Assembly (NCBI GenBank): GCA_030692055.1
Contig: JAUYCY010000070.1
Coordinates: forward strand, 1-23,274
Reading direction: 5' to 3'
DNA: 23,274 bases
Origin: Candidatus Omnitrophota bacterium
Lineage (GTDB): Bacteria; Omnitrophota; Koll11; Duberdicusellales; 4484-171
Part shown: piece by piece, positions 6,346-14,438 of the stretch
How the letters are laid out: each line of letters starts with the position of its first letter
Position numbering within the stretch: the stretch's first letter is position 1
Notes under the pieces: model-generated
Seen by the model: only the letters and a program-made list of their open reading frames with translations
What the model was told of the DNA's origin: nothing
Databases searched by the model: none
Program-made: the position numbers and the translations under genes

Positions 6346-6375
6346 ATTATACCATAAGTTATAAAAAAATGAAGA
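6346..6375 (-). promoter_or_regulatory. Possible promoter in front of the DUF2905 gene
   Basis: A perfect TATAAT at the complement of 6346-6351 lies 8 bases before the ATG at 6337. The hexamer 17 bases further upstream, TTCATT, matches only half of TTGACA. Transcription from here would start about 2 bases from the ATG. Confidence 0.3.
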
Positions 6376-6402
6376 TTTGGCTCAAAAGAGCTTATCTTTA
6401 GC

Positions 6403-7419
6403 TTAGTTTGGGCGGGAAATATTAAGGTGCTGATAAGAAGCCTCTGTGACTATGCGGCCCCTCGAAGTACGCACAATAAAGCCTTTTTTTAATAAATAAG
6501 GCTCCACCACATCCTCTAGCGTTCCTTTATCTTCACCTAAAGAGGCAGCAATTGCTTCTATGCCTGCCGGACCTCCTTGATGAAGCTCGATTATCGCCTT
6601 TAAGTACTTTCTATCTAAATCATCTAATCCATCTTGGTCAATACGTATTTGCTCTAGAGCTTTACGACTAATCTCTAAATCAACTACACCCTCTCCTATA
6701 ACCTGAGCGTAATCTCGCACTCTTTTTAAAAGCCTATTGCAAAGCCTTGGGGAGCCGCGGGAACGCGAGGCTATTTCCGTACAACTGGCATTATCTATTT
6801 GGATATCTAACAACTCTGAGCTTCTTTTGACTACGGTTGCTAAATCCTCTGGATTATAAAAATCAAAATCAAAGAAAAGGCCGAATCTACCTCGTAGCGG
6901 CGCGCTCAAAAGGCCTTTACGGGTAGTTGCGCCAATAAGCGTAAACGGCTTTAGGTTAAACTTTACGCTTTTGGCGTATGGCCCTTTATCAATAACAAAA
7001 TCTATTTGAAAACTTTCCATTGCCGGATAAAGAAACTCTTCCACTATCTTGGAAAGGCGATGGATTTCGTCGATGAAAAGCACGTCTCCTTTCTCTAAAT
7101 TAGTAAGAATACCTACCAAATCCCCTGCGCGTTCTATCGCCGGACCGCTAGTAGAGGTAAGTTTTGCTCCCATTTCTCTGGTAATACAATAAGCAAGACT
7201 GGTTTTGCCAAGGCCTGGAGGGCCTGATAAAAGCACATGCTCAAGAGGTTCATCTCTTTTTTTTGCGGCACTGATAGCTATCTTAAGGGAAGATATTACA
7301 TTGTGTTGGCCAATGAAATCCGCCAACGTATGCGGGCGCAGAGAAAGATTTATAATCTTTTCTTCTTCGTTCTCCTTAAAATCATCAACTACTCTTTCTT
7401 CGCCTGGATTTATGGGCAT
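6403..7419 (-). CDS. ruvB: Holliday junction branch migration helicase RuvB
   Basis: A 338-residue AAA+ motor that drives branch migration with RuvA. Walker A GPPGLGKT is at 66-73, Walker B LFIDEIHRL near 115. The sensor and arginine-finger segment is GATTRKGLLSAPLRGRFG, where most homologs have LRDRFG. The winged-helix C-terminus contains GGPAGIEAIAASLGED and the ending GFIVRTSRGR. The start overlaps the end of scpA by 10 bases. ruvA and ruvC are not in the window. Length and motifs are standard. Confidence 0.97.
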   Translation of the reverse strand: MPINPGEERVVDDFKENEEEKIINLSLRPHTLADFIGQHNVISSLKIAISAAKKRDEPLEHVLLSGPPGLGKTSLAYCITREMGAKLTSTSGPAIERAGDLVGILTNLEKGDVLFIDEIHRLSKIVEEFLYPAMESFQIDFVIDKGPYAKSVKFNLKPFTLIGATTRKGLLSAPLRGRFGLFFDFDFYNPEDLATVVKRSSELLDIQIDNASCTEIASRSRGSPRLCNRLLKRVRDYAQVIGEGVVDLEISRKALEQIRIDQDGLDDLDRKYLKAIIELHQGGPAGIEAIAASLGEDKGTLEDVVEPYLLKKGFIVRTSRGRIVTEASYQHLNISRPN

Positions 7420-8117
7420 GTTAAAACATTTTGTCTGCGGGCAATCATGATTGAGCCAAAAAGCATTTTTTGAATAGCCACAATTTCACTTAATCTAATC
7501 AATTCTAGTATGGCTAAAAAAATCACAACTATTTCCATTTTACTTTTAGCCAAAGAGAATAGCTCTTCTATGGATATTGTCTCTTTAACTAAAAAAAGAT
7601 GAAGAAGATCATGAATTTTATCTTCAACAGTAAACTCGTCTTTGATGATTTCAAAAAATATGTCACGTGGAACATCGCGAAGAGCAGTTTTAAAAGCGCT
7701 GATAAGGTCAAAAATCGATGCCTCTAGGTACACTTCTTTATCTTGCGATTCTATGCTTATGCGAGTTATATATTTAAGGCGTTCTTTTTCTTTATCTTTA
7801 AGAAAATCGGCCGCTTCCTTAAACTTCCTATACTCTAATAGTCTCTTTACCAGCTCTTCTCGAGGGTCAAGTTCTGGCTCTTCGGGCTCCGGAGGTTTGG
7901 GGAGAAGCATTTTAGACTTAATGTTAATTAAAGTAGCAGCCATCACCAAGTATTCTGAGGCAATATTGATATCGAGAAACTTCATTAATTCTAAAAATTG
8001 AATGTATTGATTAACAACTTGCGTTATTGGTATGTCGTAAACATTGAGGTGGTCTTTTTTTATCAAATATAGCAGTAAATCCAACGGGCCTTCGAATATG
8101 TCCAGTCGTATTTTCAT
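7410..8117 (-). CDS. scpA: Segregation and condensation protein A
   Basis: A 235-residue kleisin that bridges SMC heads in chromosome condensation. It begins MKIRLDIFEGPLDLLLYLIKK, the conserved ScpA N-terminus, followed by ASEYLVMAATLINIKSKMLLP. The acidic Pro-rich linker (PKPPEPEEPELDP) and the C-terminal winged helix (VVIFLAILELIRL) follow. An in-frame extension to 8165 (MCSSVVFICVHLC...) is translated repeat DNA and is rejected. scpB, the usual partner, is not adjacent. It overlaps ruvB by 10 bases. Confidence 0.93.
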   Translation of the reverse strand: MKIRLDIFEGPLDLLLYLIKKDHLNVYDIPITQVVNQYIQFLELMKFLDINIASEYLVMAATLINIKSKMLLPKPPEPEEPELDPREELVKRLLEYRKFKEAADFLKDKEKERLKYITRISIESQDKEVYLEASIFDLISAFKTALRDVPRDIFFEIIKDEFTVEDKIHDLLHLFLVKETISIEELFSLAKSKMEIVVIFLAILELIRLSEIVAIQKMLFGSIMIARRQNVLTCP

Positions 8118-8126
8118 AGTATTTTT

Positions 8127-8219
8127 ACACAGATGAACACAGATAAACACCACAGATGAGCACAAGATTTTATCTGTGACTATCTGTAGTCTTAATCTCG
8201 TGGATTATCTGTGGCTTCA
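8127..8219. repeat. ACAGAT-type inverted repeat between trpS and scpA
   Basis: Left half holds ACACAGATGAACACAGAT plus a CACAGATGAGCAC unit. The right half holds TATCTGTGACTATCTG and ATTATCTGTGG. The trpS stop TGA opens the repeat on the minus strand (TGAAGCCACAGATAATCC), the same form as after cdsA. Confidence 0.85.
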
Positions 8220-9200
8220 TAATCCCATTGCCTCTTTCGCTTCCGATAGAGTCTTAGAGGCTATTTTTTGCGCTTTTAGGCAACTGTCTTTTAGTATATC
8301 ATAGATATAATCTTTTTTCTTTAAAAATTTTTTCTTGTTATCTCTGCGCGGTGAAATAAAATCTACAATAGCATCCGTTAGGATTTTCTTACACTCAACG
8401 CAACCTTTTTTAGCGTTGACACACCAATCGTAAACTTCCTCTTTCTGTTTTTCGTTAAAAACAGTATGGTAGCTATATACATTACACACCCCAGGATGCC
8501 CCGGATCTTCTTTTTTTATCCTTTCCGGATCAGTAAACATCGTGGATATTTTGTTTTTGATGGATTTATCCTCCTCGTCTAAGGCGATGTAATTATTGTA
8601 GCTTTTACTCATCTTTCTTGCGTCAAGCCCTAAAAGCCGAGGTATAGTCGTGAGCAACGCTTGCGGCTCTGCAAAAACATCCTTACCATAAATAGAGTGA
8701 AAACGCCGTACAATTTCACGGCATAGCTCTAGATGAGGAAGCTGATCTTCTCCAACCGGAACATAATTAGCTTTATATAAAAGTATATCCGCGGCCTGTA
8801 GCACCGGGTAACCCAAAAATGCATAAGTATTTATCTCTTTATCCTTAAGCTGCGCGATCTGCTCCTTGAAGGTAGGGCAACGATAAAGCCAGCCTAAAGG
8901 CGTCAAGAATGAGAGGATTGTAAAAAGCTCTAGATGTTCCGGCACATGTGACTGTACGAATATTACCGAACTTTTAGGGTCTATACCATAGCTAAGCCAA
9001 TCGCATACGTTATCAAAAACAAAATCATTGGTTGCGCTTGGATTTTTATACTCACTCATTAGCGCGTGCCAATCAGCAATCATAAAGAAACACTTATAGC
9101 TCTTCTGTAAGTTAACCCAATTGCTAAGTGCCCCCACCCAATGGCCTAGGTGAAGCTTACCAGTAGGGCGCATCCCACTCAGTATTACTTTTTTATTCAT
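8217..9200 (-). CDS. trpS: Tryptophanyl-tRNA synthetase
   Basis: A 327-residue class I aminoacyl-tRNA synthetase. The HIGH-type motif is GKLHLGHW at residues 14-21. The KMSKS motif is intact (DARKMSKSYNN). Other TrpRS blocks: FFMIADWHAL, TFKEQIAQLKD, GYPVLQAADILLY and PVGEDQLPHLEL. The ATG at 9200 begins MNKKVILSGMRPTGK, matching the family start; an upstream in-frame GTG lies in repeat DNA. No Shine-Dalgarno. It follows infB, where rbfA and truB are often found. Confidence 0.97.
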   Translation of the reverse strand: MNKKVILSGMRPTGKLHLGHWVGALSNWVNLQKSYKCFFMIADWHALMSEYKNPSATNDFVFDNVCDWLSYGIDPKSSVIFVQSHVPEHLELFTILSFLTPLGWLYRCPTFKEQIAQLKDKEINTYAFLGYPVLQAADILLYKANYVPVGEDQLPHLELCREIVRRFHSIYGKDVFAEPQALLTTIPRLLGLDARKMSKSYNNYIALDEEDKSIKNKISTMFTDPERIKKEDPGHPGVCNVYSYHTVFNEKQKEEVYDWCVNAKKGCVECKKILTDAIVDFISPRRDNKKKFLKKKDYIYDILKDSCLKAQKIASKTLSEAKEAMGL

Positions 9201-9219
9201 GTTTTTATTATTTATATTT

Positions 9220-9308
9220 ACACAGATATTCACAGATTAAGACCGCAGATAGCCACAGATAAAATCTCATACTCATCTGTGGTGTTTATCTCGTGCTCAT
9301 CTGTGCTA
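9220..9308. repeat. ACAGAT-type inverted repeat between infB and trpS
   Basis: CACAGATATTCACAGATTA, then more CACAGAT words, face ATCTGTGG and ATCTGTG units toward 9305. The infB stop TAG is the first codon of the repeat on the minus strand (TAGCACAGATGAGCAC). Confidence 0.85.
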
Positions 9309-11216
9309 TTTGAGGCGGCGGGCAATCATTTCTTCGCTAAAAACATCTATGATATCGCCTTCTTTTATTCCATCATAGCCTAAGCCTATACCGCACTCAA
9401 CTCCTTCTGCTACTTCTTTCACGTCATCCTTAAACCTTTTTAAAGACTGTAATTTACCTTCAAATATCGCCTTGCTATCTCTTAGGAGCTGACAAGAAAC
9501 TCCCCCCCGCGTAATCCTTCCTTTTTCCACTATACAACCAGCAATAATGCCTGATCTGGAAAGTTTAAACACTGTTTTCACCCTGGCTCTACCAACGAAA
9601 ACTCGCTTTATCTGAGGCGTAAGCAAACCTTCTAAGGCTGCTTTTACATCATCAATGAGTTCGTAAACAATCTGATACACCCTTACTTCGATACCTTTCT
9701 TTTTTGCTAATTCTCTCACCTCGGTATCGACGCTTACCTTAAAGCCTACGATAACCGCGTCCGTTACTTCAGCTAAAAGTACGTCGGAAGAATTTATGGC
9801 TCCGACTCCTTTGTGAGCCAAAACTAACTCTACCTCTTCGGCAGAGATTTTTTTTAAGGCCTCCTCTACCGCTTCAAGCGTTCCTCCCACATCTGCTTTT
9901 AAAATTATTTTCAGTTGCTTGATATTCTCCTCTTTTACCTTTTTATATAAATCTTCTAATTTAAAATGTGCCGGTGCGATAATTTTACCTCTTGCAATCT
10001 CTTCTCTCCTTCGCCCGCCTATATCTTTTGCGCTTTTTTCATCAGGCACTACTATAAATTGATCTCCGGGATTCGACACCCCATTCAAACCTAAAACTTC
10101 TATGGGACAAGAGGGAGGGGCTTCGACTACAGTTTTACCTTTATCGTCTTGTATCGCACGTACTCTTCCCCAGTATGAACCGCAAACACACCAATCGCCT
10201 GCTTTTAATGTTCCCTCCCTTATGAGAACTGTGACCAACGGGCCTTTGCCTTTAGATAGTTTTGCCTCTACTACAACTCCTAAGGCTGGCCTTTCATAGT
10301 CAGCTTTTAAATCCATTATTTCAGCCTGTAGTAGAATTAAATCTAATAGCTCATCTATACCTTTGCCGGTTTTAGCAGAAACGCCAACAGTGGTAGTTTT
10401 TCCTCCCCACTCTTCGCAAACCAAGCCTAACTTAGAAAGCTGCTGCTTAACCATGTCGGCATTAGCATTTGGCTTATCAATCTTGGTAATGGCGACAATA
10501 ATAGGGACATTGGCAGCCTTGGCGTGATCCAGCGCCTCTTCTGTTTGTGGTTTTACTCCTTCATCTGATGCTACCACTAAAATTACGATATCAGTAATAT
10601 TTGCTCCCCTGGCACGCATTGCCGTAAAAGTCTCATGGCCGGGAGTATCTAGAAAGCTAACACTTCCTTTAGTCAAATTAACTTGGTATGCTCCGATATG
10701 TTGGGTTATGCCTCCGCTTTCCTTTTCTGCAACCTTGGTCTTTCTTATATAATCCAAGAGGCTGGTTTTACCATGGTCAATATGGCCCATCAGCGTTACT
10801 ATGGGCGCGCGCTTGGCCAATTTATTTGGTGTAACATGAAGTATTGTTTCTTCAATAGTAGGTTTTTTCTTTAAATTAACTTTATATTTATAGGCAATGC
10901 CCTGGGCGGCTTCTTCATTAAGATTTTGATTTATATTAAGGAATTTCCCTTCCTTAATTAAGTCCGTTAAAAGCTCCGAAGATTTTTTATTCAATTTAAC
11001 CGCTAAATCCTTAATAGAAATAGGAAAATCAACCTCTACCACGTTTGCTTGTATCTCTTTTTCCTTTAAGCCCCCTATCTCATGCTTAATGATTTCTGCC
11101 GTATCGCTATCTACGCTGGACATATGGCTCTTTACGGGAAAATTTAAACTTTTCAGTTTCGCTATCAACTCTTTAGTATCTACGCCCAATTCTTTAGCTA
11201 ACTCATGTATTCTCAT
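9306..11216 (-). CDS. infB: Translation initiation factor IF-2
   Basis: About 636 residues, a short IF-2 (E. coli has 890). Two IF2_N-type modules ([16 protein letters not shown] and [15 protein letters not shown]) precede the GTPase. G1 is GHIDHGKT (144-151), the switch contains [13 protein letters not shown]3 is DTPGHE, and the G4 motif is TKID where most IF-2 proteins have NKID. C-terminal domains II to IV are complete, ending near [18 protein letters not shown]. The ATG at 11216 is chosen over one at 11240 because MRIHELAK matches the family start and a GGCGG-like Shine-Dalgarno precedes it. nusA is upstream as usual, but ylxR is missing between them. Confidence 0.97.
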   Translation of the reverse strand: MRIHELAKELGVDTKELIAKLKSLNFPVKSHMSSVDSDTAEIIKHEIGGLKEKEIQANVVEVDFPISIKDLAVKLNKKSSELLTDLIKEGKFLNINQNLNEEAAQGIAYKYKVNLKKKPTIEETILHVTPNKLAKRAPIVTLMGHIDHGKTSLLDYIRKTKVAEKESGGITQHIGAYQVNLTKGSVSFLDTPGHETFTAMRARGANITDIVILVVASDEGVKPQTEEALDHAKAANVPIIVAITKIDKPNANADMVKQQLSKLGLVCEEWGGKTTTVGVSAKTGKGIDELLDLILLQAEIMDLKADYERPALGVVVEAKLSKGKGPLVTVLIREGTLKAGDWCVCGSYWGRVRAIQDDKGKTVVEAPPSCPIEVLGLNGVSNPGDQFIVVPDEKSAKDIGGRRREEIARGKIIAPAHFKLEDLYKKVKEENIKQLKIILKADVGGTLEAVEEALKKISAEEVELVLAHKGVGAINSSDVLLAEVTDAVIVGFKVSVDTEVRELAKKKGIEVRVYQIVYELIDDVKAALEGLLTPQIKRVFVGRARVKTVFKLSRSGIIAGCIVEKGRITRGGVSCQLLRDSKAIFEGKLQSLKRFKDDVKEVAEGVECGIGLGYDGIKEGDIIDVFSEEMIARRLK

Positions 11217-11241
11217 TATTTTACCACCGCCTTTATACATT

Positions 11242-11331
11242 CGCGCCGCATAATCCGTACCATACGATACAGATTATATAATCAGCGCACAGTATTGTTC
11301 TCCGTAAGCCCGGGCTTTTGCCCTAAGTCGA
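11242..11331. repeat. Composite hairpin element between nusA and infB
   Basis: Inner inverted repeat ATAATC...GATTAT (11250-11277), flanked by GCGC words, then CAGTATT and the hairpin GGGCTTTTGCCC (11312-11323). Read on the minus strand it aligns with 21020-21107 on the plus strand, sharing GGGC-AAA-GCCCG, AATACTG and GCG...TATAATC with changed but still paired stems. Confidence 0.6.
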
Positions 11332-11353
11332 AAAAAGCCGAATGGGTTGACTT

Positions 11354-12556
11354 TCAGCCCTCGCTCTCGCTGCCTTTATCAACTTGTTTCTTTTCTTGTG
11401 GCTTTGCTATAGGTTCATTTTTTTTCTCGAGAGCCTTTTTAGCCTCTTCAATTATCTTTGCTGCCTTTTTATCACCGATACCTTTTAATTTAGAAAGACC
11501 CTCGCTGCTTGTTTTAGTTATTTTAGATAAACTGGCGTAGCCGGCGTCTACTAAAACCGCTGCTAATTTTTTGCTTACACTCTTAAGCTTAAAAATATCT
11601 TTTACTTCCTCTTCTATCGCTTCCCGAGAACGCACATCTATCTCCCAACCCACAATTTTAGAAGCAAGCCGAACATTCTGGCCGTGTTTGCCGATAGCAA
11701 GAGATAACTGGTCATTAGAAACAAGCACTTTTGCTCGTTTTGCTTCTCTATCCAGCTCTATTCTTGAAATAACCGCGGGAGCTAAAGATGCTTTTATATA
11801 TTCCTTAATATCCTCATTCCATTTTATAATATCAATTTTTTCTCCTCTTAACTCCTCTATGACGTTTTTTACTCTTGAACCACGCATGCCTACACACGCG
11901 CCCACCGAATCAACTCTTTCATCCTTAGAGAGTACGGCTACCTTAGTTCTTTCACCCGCTTCGCGCGCAATTGACTTAATCTCAACCACACCCTCGTAAA
12001 TTTCCGGAACTTCTAATTCAAACAATTTCTTCACTAGCCCCTCGTGCCTACGTGAAAGAATTATTTGTGTTCCTCTATCCTTCTTTACTTCGTAAACAAA
12101 AGCTTTTGCCCGTTCGCCTAAACGAAACCTATCCAAAGGCGAAAGAAAAGAAAAAGGTATAATCCCTTCAGCTTTGCCCATAATATCCAGAATAACAGCC
12201 CTTTTCTCAATGCGGTATACCGATCCGCTAATGATATCTCCTTCCTTGTTCTTAAACTCTTTGTATATGTTATCTTTCTCCGCCTCTCTGATTTTTTGGA
12301 TAATAACCTGTTTTGCCGTCTGTGCCGCGATACGGCCGAATTCTTTAGATACAACTTCTTTTTCTCCAATATAAACATGGATATCGCACTTTTCAGGGTC
12401 AATATCAACTTTTACCTCATCTGGGTTGGAAGTAATCTTAGCAATCTTTTTTGCCGCCACTATCAATGCATGCTTTACCGCTTCAAGCAATACATTTTTA
12501 TCTAAGCCTTTTTCCCTTTCTAACTGTTCTAAAATTGTTATAAGTTCCTTATTCAT
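11354..12556 (-). CDS. nusA: Transcription termination/antitermination factor NusA
   Basis: A 400-residue NusA. The N-terminal RNA-polymerase-binding domain is followed by an S1 domain (EGDIISGSVYRIEKRAVILD, about 104-170) and two KH domains containing CVGMRGSRVKNVIEELRGE and LSLAIGKHGQNVRLASK. The C-terminus has a helix-hairpin-helix (LSKLKGIGDKKAAKIIEEA) and a charged Lys/Glu tail. An AGAGGG lies 7 bases before the ATG. The start overlaps the rimP stop in an ATGA, so the two are coupled. It acts in pausing, termination and rRNA antitermination. Confidence 0.97.
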   Translation of the reverse strand: MNKELITILEQLEREKGLDKNVLLEAVKHALIVAAKKIAKITSNPDEVKVDIDPEKCDIHVYIGEKEVVSKEFGRIAAQTAKQVIIQKIREAEKDNIYKEFKNKEGDIISGSVYRIEKRAVILDIMGKAEGIIPFSFLSPLDRFRLGERAKAFVYEVKKDRGTQIILSRRHEGLVKKLFELEVPEIYEGVVEIKSIAREAGERTKVAVLSKDERVDSVGACVGMRGSRVKNVIEELRGEKIDIIKWNEDIKEYIKASLAPAVISRIELDREAKRAKVLVSNDQLSLAIGKHGQNVRLASKIVGWEIDVRSREAIEEEVKDIFKLKSVSKKLAAVLVDAGYASLSKITKTSSEGLSKLKGIGDKKAAKIIEEAKKALEKKNEPIAKPQEKKQVDKGSESEG

Positions 12557-13014
12557 ATTTCTACCCTCTCTTTGCCTGTTCCAACTTTGTTAAATTCAAT
12601 TTTATAAATCTTATCCTTACATTTTAAGAATAAGAAATCACTTGCTAAATCTATCAATTCCCCCTCAAGGTAATCTTTGCCTTCTAAGGGCGTGCTAAGC
12701 CAAAGACAAAGCTTTCTACTCTGAACGCGTAAAAAATCTTTATAAGTCTTTAGCGGCCTATCTAAGCCCGGAGAATTAACCTCGATGGTATAGTCCTCGC
12801 CTAAAATTTTAGACTCCTCAAGATAAGCGAAAATCTTTTCGTTAACCTTTGCACAATCATCAACGGTTATTCCGCCTGCTGGATAATCAATAAGACAACG
12901 TACATTATATTTAGTGTTGTAAGCACAAAGTTTAAACTCAACGAGTTCAATGTCAAACTCTTTAATGATTTCTTCCACTTTATTTTTTATCTGTTCCTGA
13001 ATGCTATCCAGCAT
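12553..13014 (-). CDS. rimP: Ribosome maturation factor RimP
   Basis: A 153-residue RimP, needed for 30S assembly. Family blocks: ELVEFKL near residue 23, CLIDYPAGGITVDDCAKVNEKI, and YTIEVNSPGLDRPLKTYKDF. The C-terminal SH3-like barrel is present (LEGELIDLASDFLFLKCKDKIYKIEF). AAGGA serves as its ribosome binding site within the end of proS, with which it overlaps by 11 bases, and the ATGA overlap couples it to nusA. The rimP-nusA-infB order is a classic operon. Confidence 0.93.
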   Translation of the reverse strand: MLDSIQEQIKNKVEEIIKEFDIELVEFKLCAYNTKYNVRCLIDYPAGGITVDDCAKVNEKIFAYLEESKILGEDYTIEVNSPGLDRPLKTYKDFLRVQSRKLCLWLSTPLEGKDYLEGELIDLASDFLFLKCKDKIYKIEFNKVGTGKERVEI

Positions 13015-14233
13015 ATTTTTCCTTCAAAAAATTCAATAATTCATCTTTACCTAAACTTAATTTTTCTTTAGTCTTTCTTATCTCTAAATCTATCTTTTTA
13101 GAATTTGAATAATTTTTGCCCAGAACTATAATATAGGGGTTGCCAATAAGATAGGCATCGTTGAATTTAACTCCTGCTACTTGGGGCCGCTCATCAACTA
13201 AAACCTCAAGACCTTGCTCTTTTAAAGTATCAGCTAAAGAAAATGCATCGCTATTAAGTTTTTCATCTAAAATAATCAGGCTTATATCGAAAGGGCTCAT
13301 GCTAGATGGCCAAATTATTCCTTTATCGTCGTAATTAGTTTCAACGATAGCGGAAAGTATTCTACTTACCCCTATGCCATAGCAACCCATAATAATGGGT
13401 TTTCGTTCACCGTTATTATCAATAAAATGGGCATCTTGAGCTAAGGTATATTTTGTCCCCAGTTTGAAAATATGCCCTGTTTCAATCATTTTCATTTCCT
13501 CTAGGGTACCCTCACATTGTTGGCAATTTCCGCCCTTCTTAAAGTGTCTATTACATTTTTTACAATAATATAGCGTATCTTCCCCTATAGGCGCAGGAAC
13601 CATAAATTCATGCGAAACATTACCTCCCATAGCCCCAGGGTCAGCCTCTGTCACGATAAAGCCTAAACCGCATTCTTTAAATATATCTTTATACGCAGAC
13701 AGCATCTTTTCATAGTTTTCATTTAGTCCGTCCTCGCTAATATCGAAACTGTATGCATCTTTCATAATAAATTCAGAGCTTCTTACAAGGCCAAATCTTG
13801 GCCGGATCTCATCTCTGAATTTTGTCTGTATCTGATATAAAATAAGAGGTAGCTGCTTGTAAGAAAAAATGAATCTACGCACAATCTCTGTAATTTCCTC
13901 CTCATGGGTAGGCCCGAGGCAAAGCAACTTATTTTTCCTATCTTTAAATTTAAACATAACCTCTTCTAAAACTTTGTCTCTGCCTGTTTTTTCCCAAATC
14001 TCTATGGGCTGGAGTGCACTCATAAGTAATTCTTGGGCACCCTTAGAATTCATATGCTTTCGAATAATGTTGCTGATGTTTGATAAAACTCTGTAACCTA
14101 AAGGCAAATAGGAGTATATCCCCGAGGAAACCATATGCAAAAAACATCCCCTTAAAAGCAATTTATGGCTAGTACACTCTGCCGCCTTGGGATCCTCCCT
14201 GGAAGTAAAGATAAAACTTTTGGAATATAACAT
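13004..14233 (-). CDS. proS: Prolyl-tRNA synthetase lacking the large editing domain
   Basis: A 409-residue class II synthetase; standard bacterial ProRS is about 570. LGPTHEEEITE (106-116), motif 2 (RFGLVRSSEFIMKDAYSFD) and motif 3 (GCYGIGVSRILSAIVE) are intact, as is the C-terminal anticodon domain. Where the ~180-residue INS editing domain should lie, between GGNVSHEFMV and TGHIFKLGTKYT, there are only about 45 residues. These carry CKKC and CQQC (Cys 224, 227, 237, 240), a likely zinc knuckle. Misacylated Ala-tRNA(Pro) must then be cleared in trans or tolerated. The start has no Shine-Dalgarno; a CCAATAACCAA repeat lies upstream. It overlaps rimP. Confidence 0.95.
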   Translation of the reverse strand: MLYSKSFIFTSREDPKAAECTSHKLLLRGCFLHMVSSGIYSYLPLGYRVLSNISNIIRKHMNSKGAQELLMSALQPIEIWEKTGRDKVLEEVMFKFKDRKNKLLCLGPTHEEEITEIVRRFIFSYKQLPLILYQIQTKFRDEIRPRFGLVRSSEFIMKDAYSFDISEDGLNENYEKMLSAYKDIFKECGLGFIVTEADPGAMGGNVSHEFMVPAPIGEDTLYYCKKCNRHFKKGGNCQQCEGTLEEMKMIETGHIFKLGTKYTLAQDAHFIDNNGERKPIIMGCYGIGVSRILSAIVETNYDDKGIIWPSSMSPFDISLIILDEKLNSDAFSLADTLKEQGLEVLVDERPQVAGVKFNDAYLIGNPYIIVLGKNYSNSKKIDLEIRKTKEKLSLGKDELLNFLKEKYAG

Positions 14234-14273
14234 GTTATTATTAAAAATTAAATAAAGAATAAATTCATATTAA

Positions 14274-14438
14274 ATAACCAATAACCAAGATACAATCACC
14301 AAACAAATTCCAATAACCAATGACCAATATCCAAACAAAATCTTAGTTTGGTTATTGAATATTGGTAATTGGTGATTACTTGGTTATTGTATCTTGGAAC
14401 TTGGTTATTTTTAGTCATCGTTTCTTGGTATTTGGTTA
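14274..14438. repeat. CCAATAACCAA-type inverted repeat between cpaF and proS
   Basis: Left half: repeated AATAACCAA, CAATGACCAAT and ATCCAAAC words. Right half: TTTGGTTATTG, ATTGGTAATTGG and CTTGGTTATT words, the complements. It can fold into a long imperfect hairpin. The cpaF stop TAA opens the repeat on the minus strand (TAACCAAATACCAAG). Confidence 0.85.

Noticed and set aside
8118..8165. In-frame N-terminal extension of ScpA (MCSSVVFICVHLC...)
   Set aside because: It is translated ACAGAT repeat DNA; the conserved ScpA start MKIRLDIFEGPLDLLL begins at 8117.
9201..9233. TrpS start at the upstream GTG
   Set aside because: The added residues come from repeat DNA and precede the conserved family start at 9200.
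11571..11999. 142-codon plus-strand frame inside nusA
   Set aside because: Shadow frame antisense to a clear nusA; Ser/Thr-rich low-complexity composition and no ribosome binding site.
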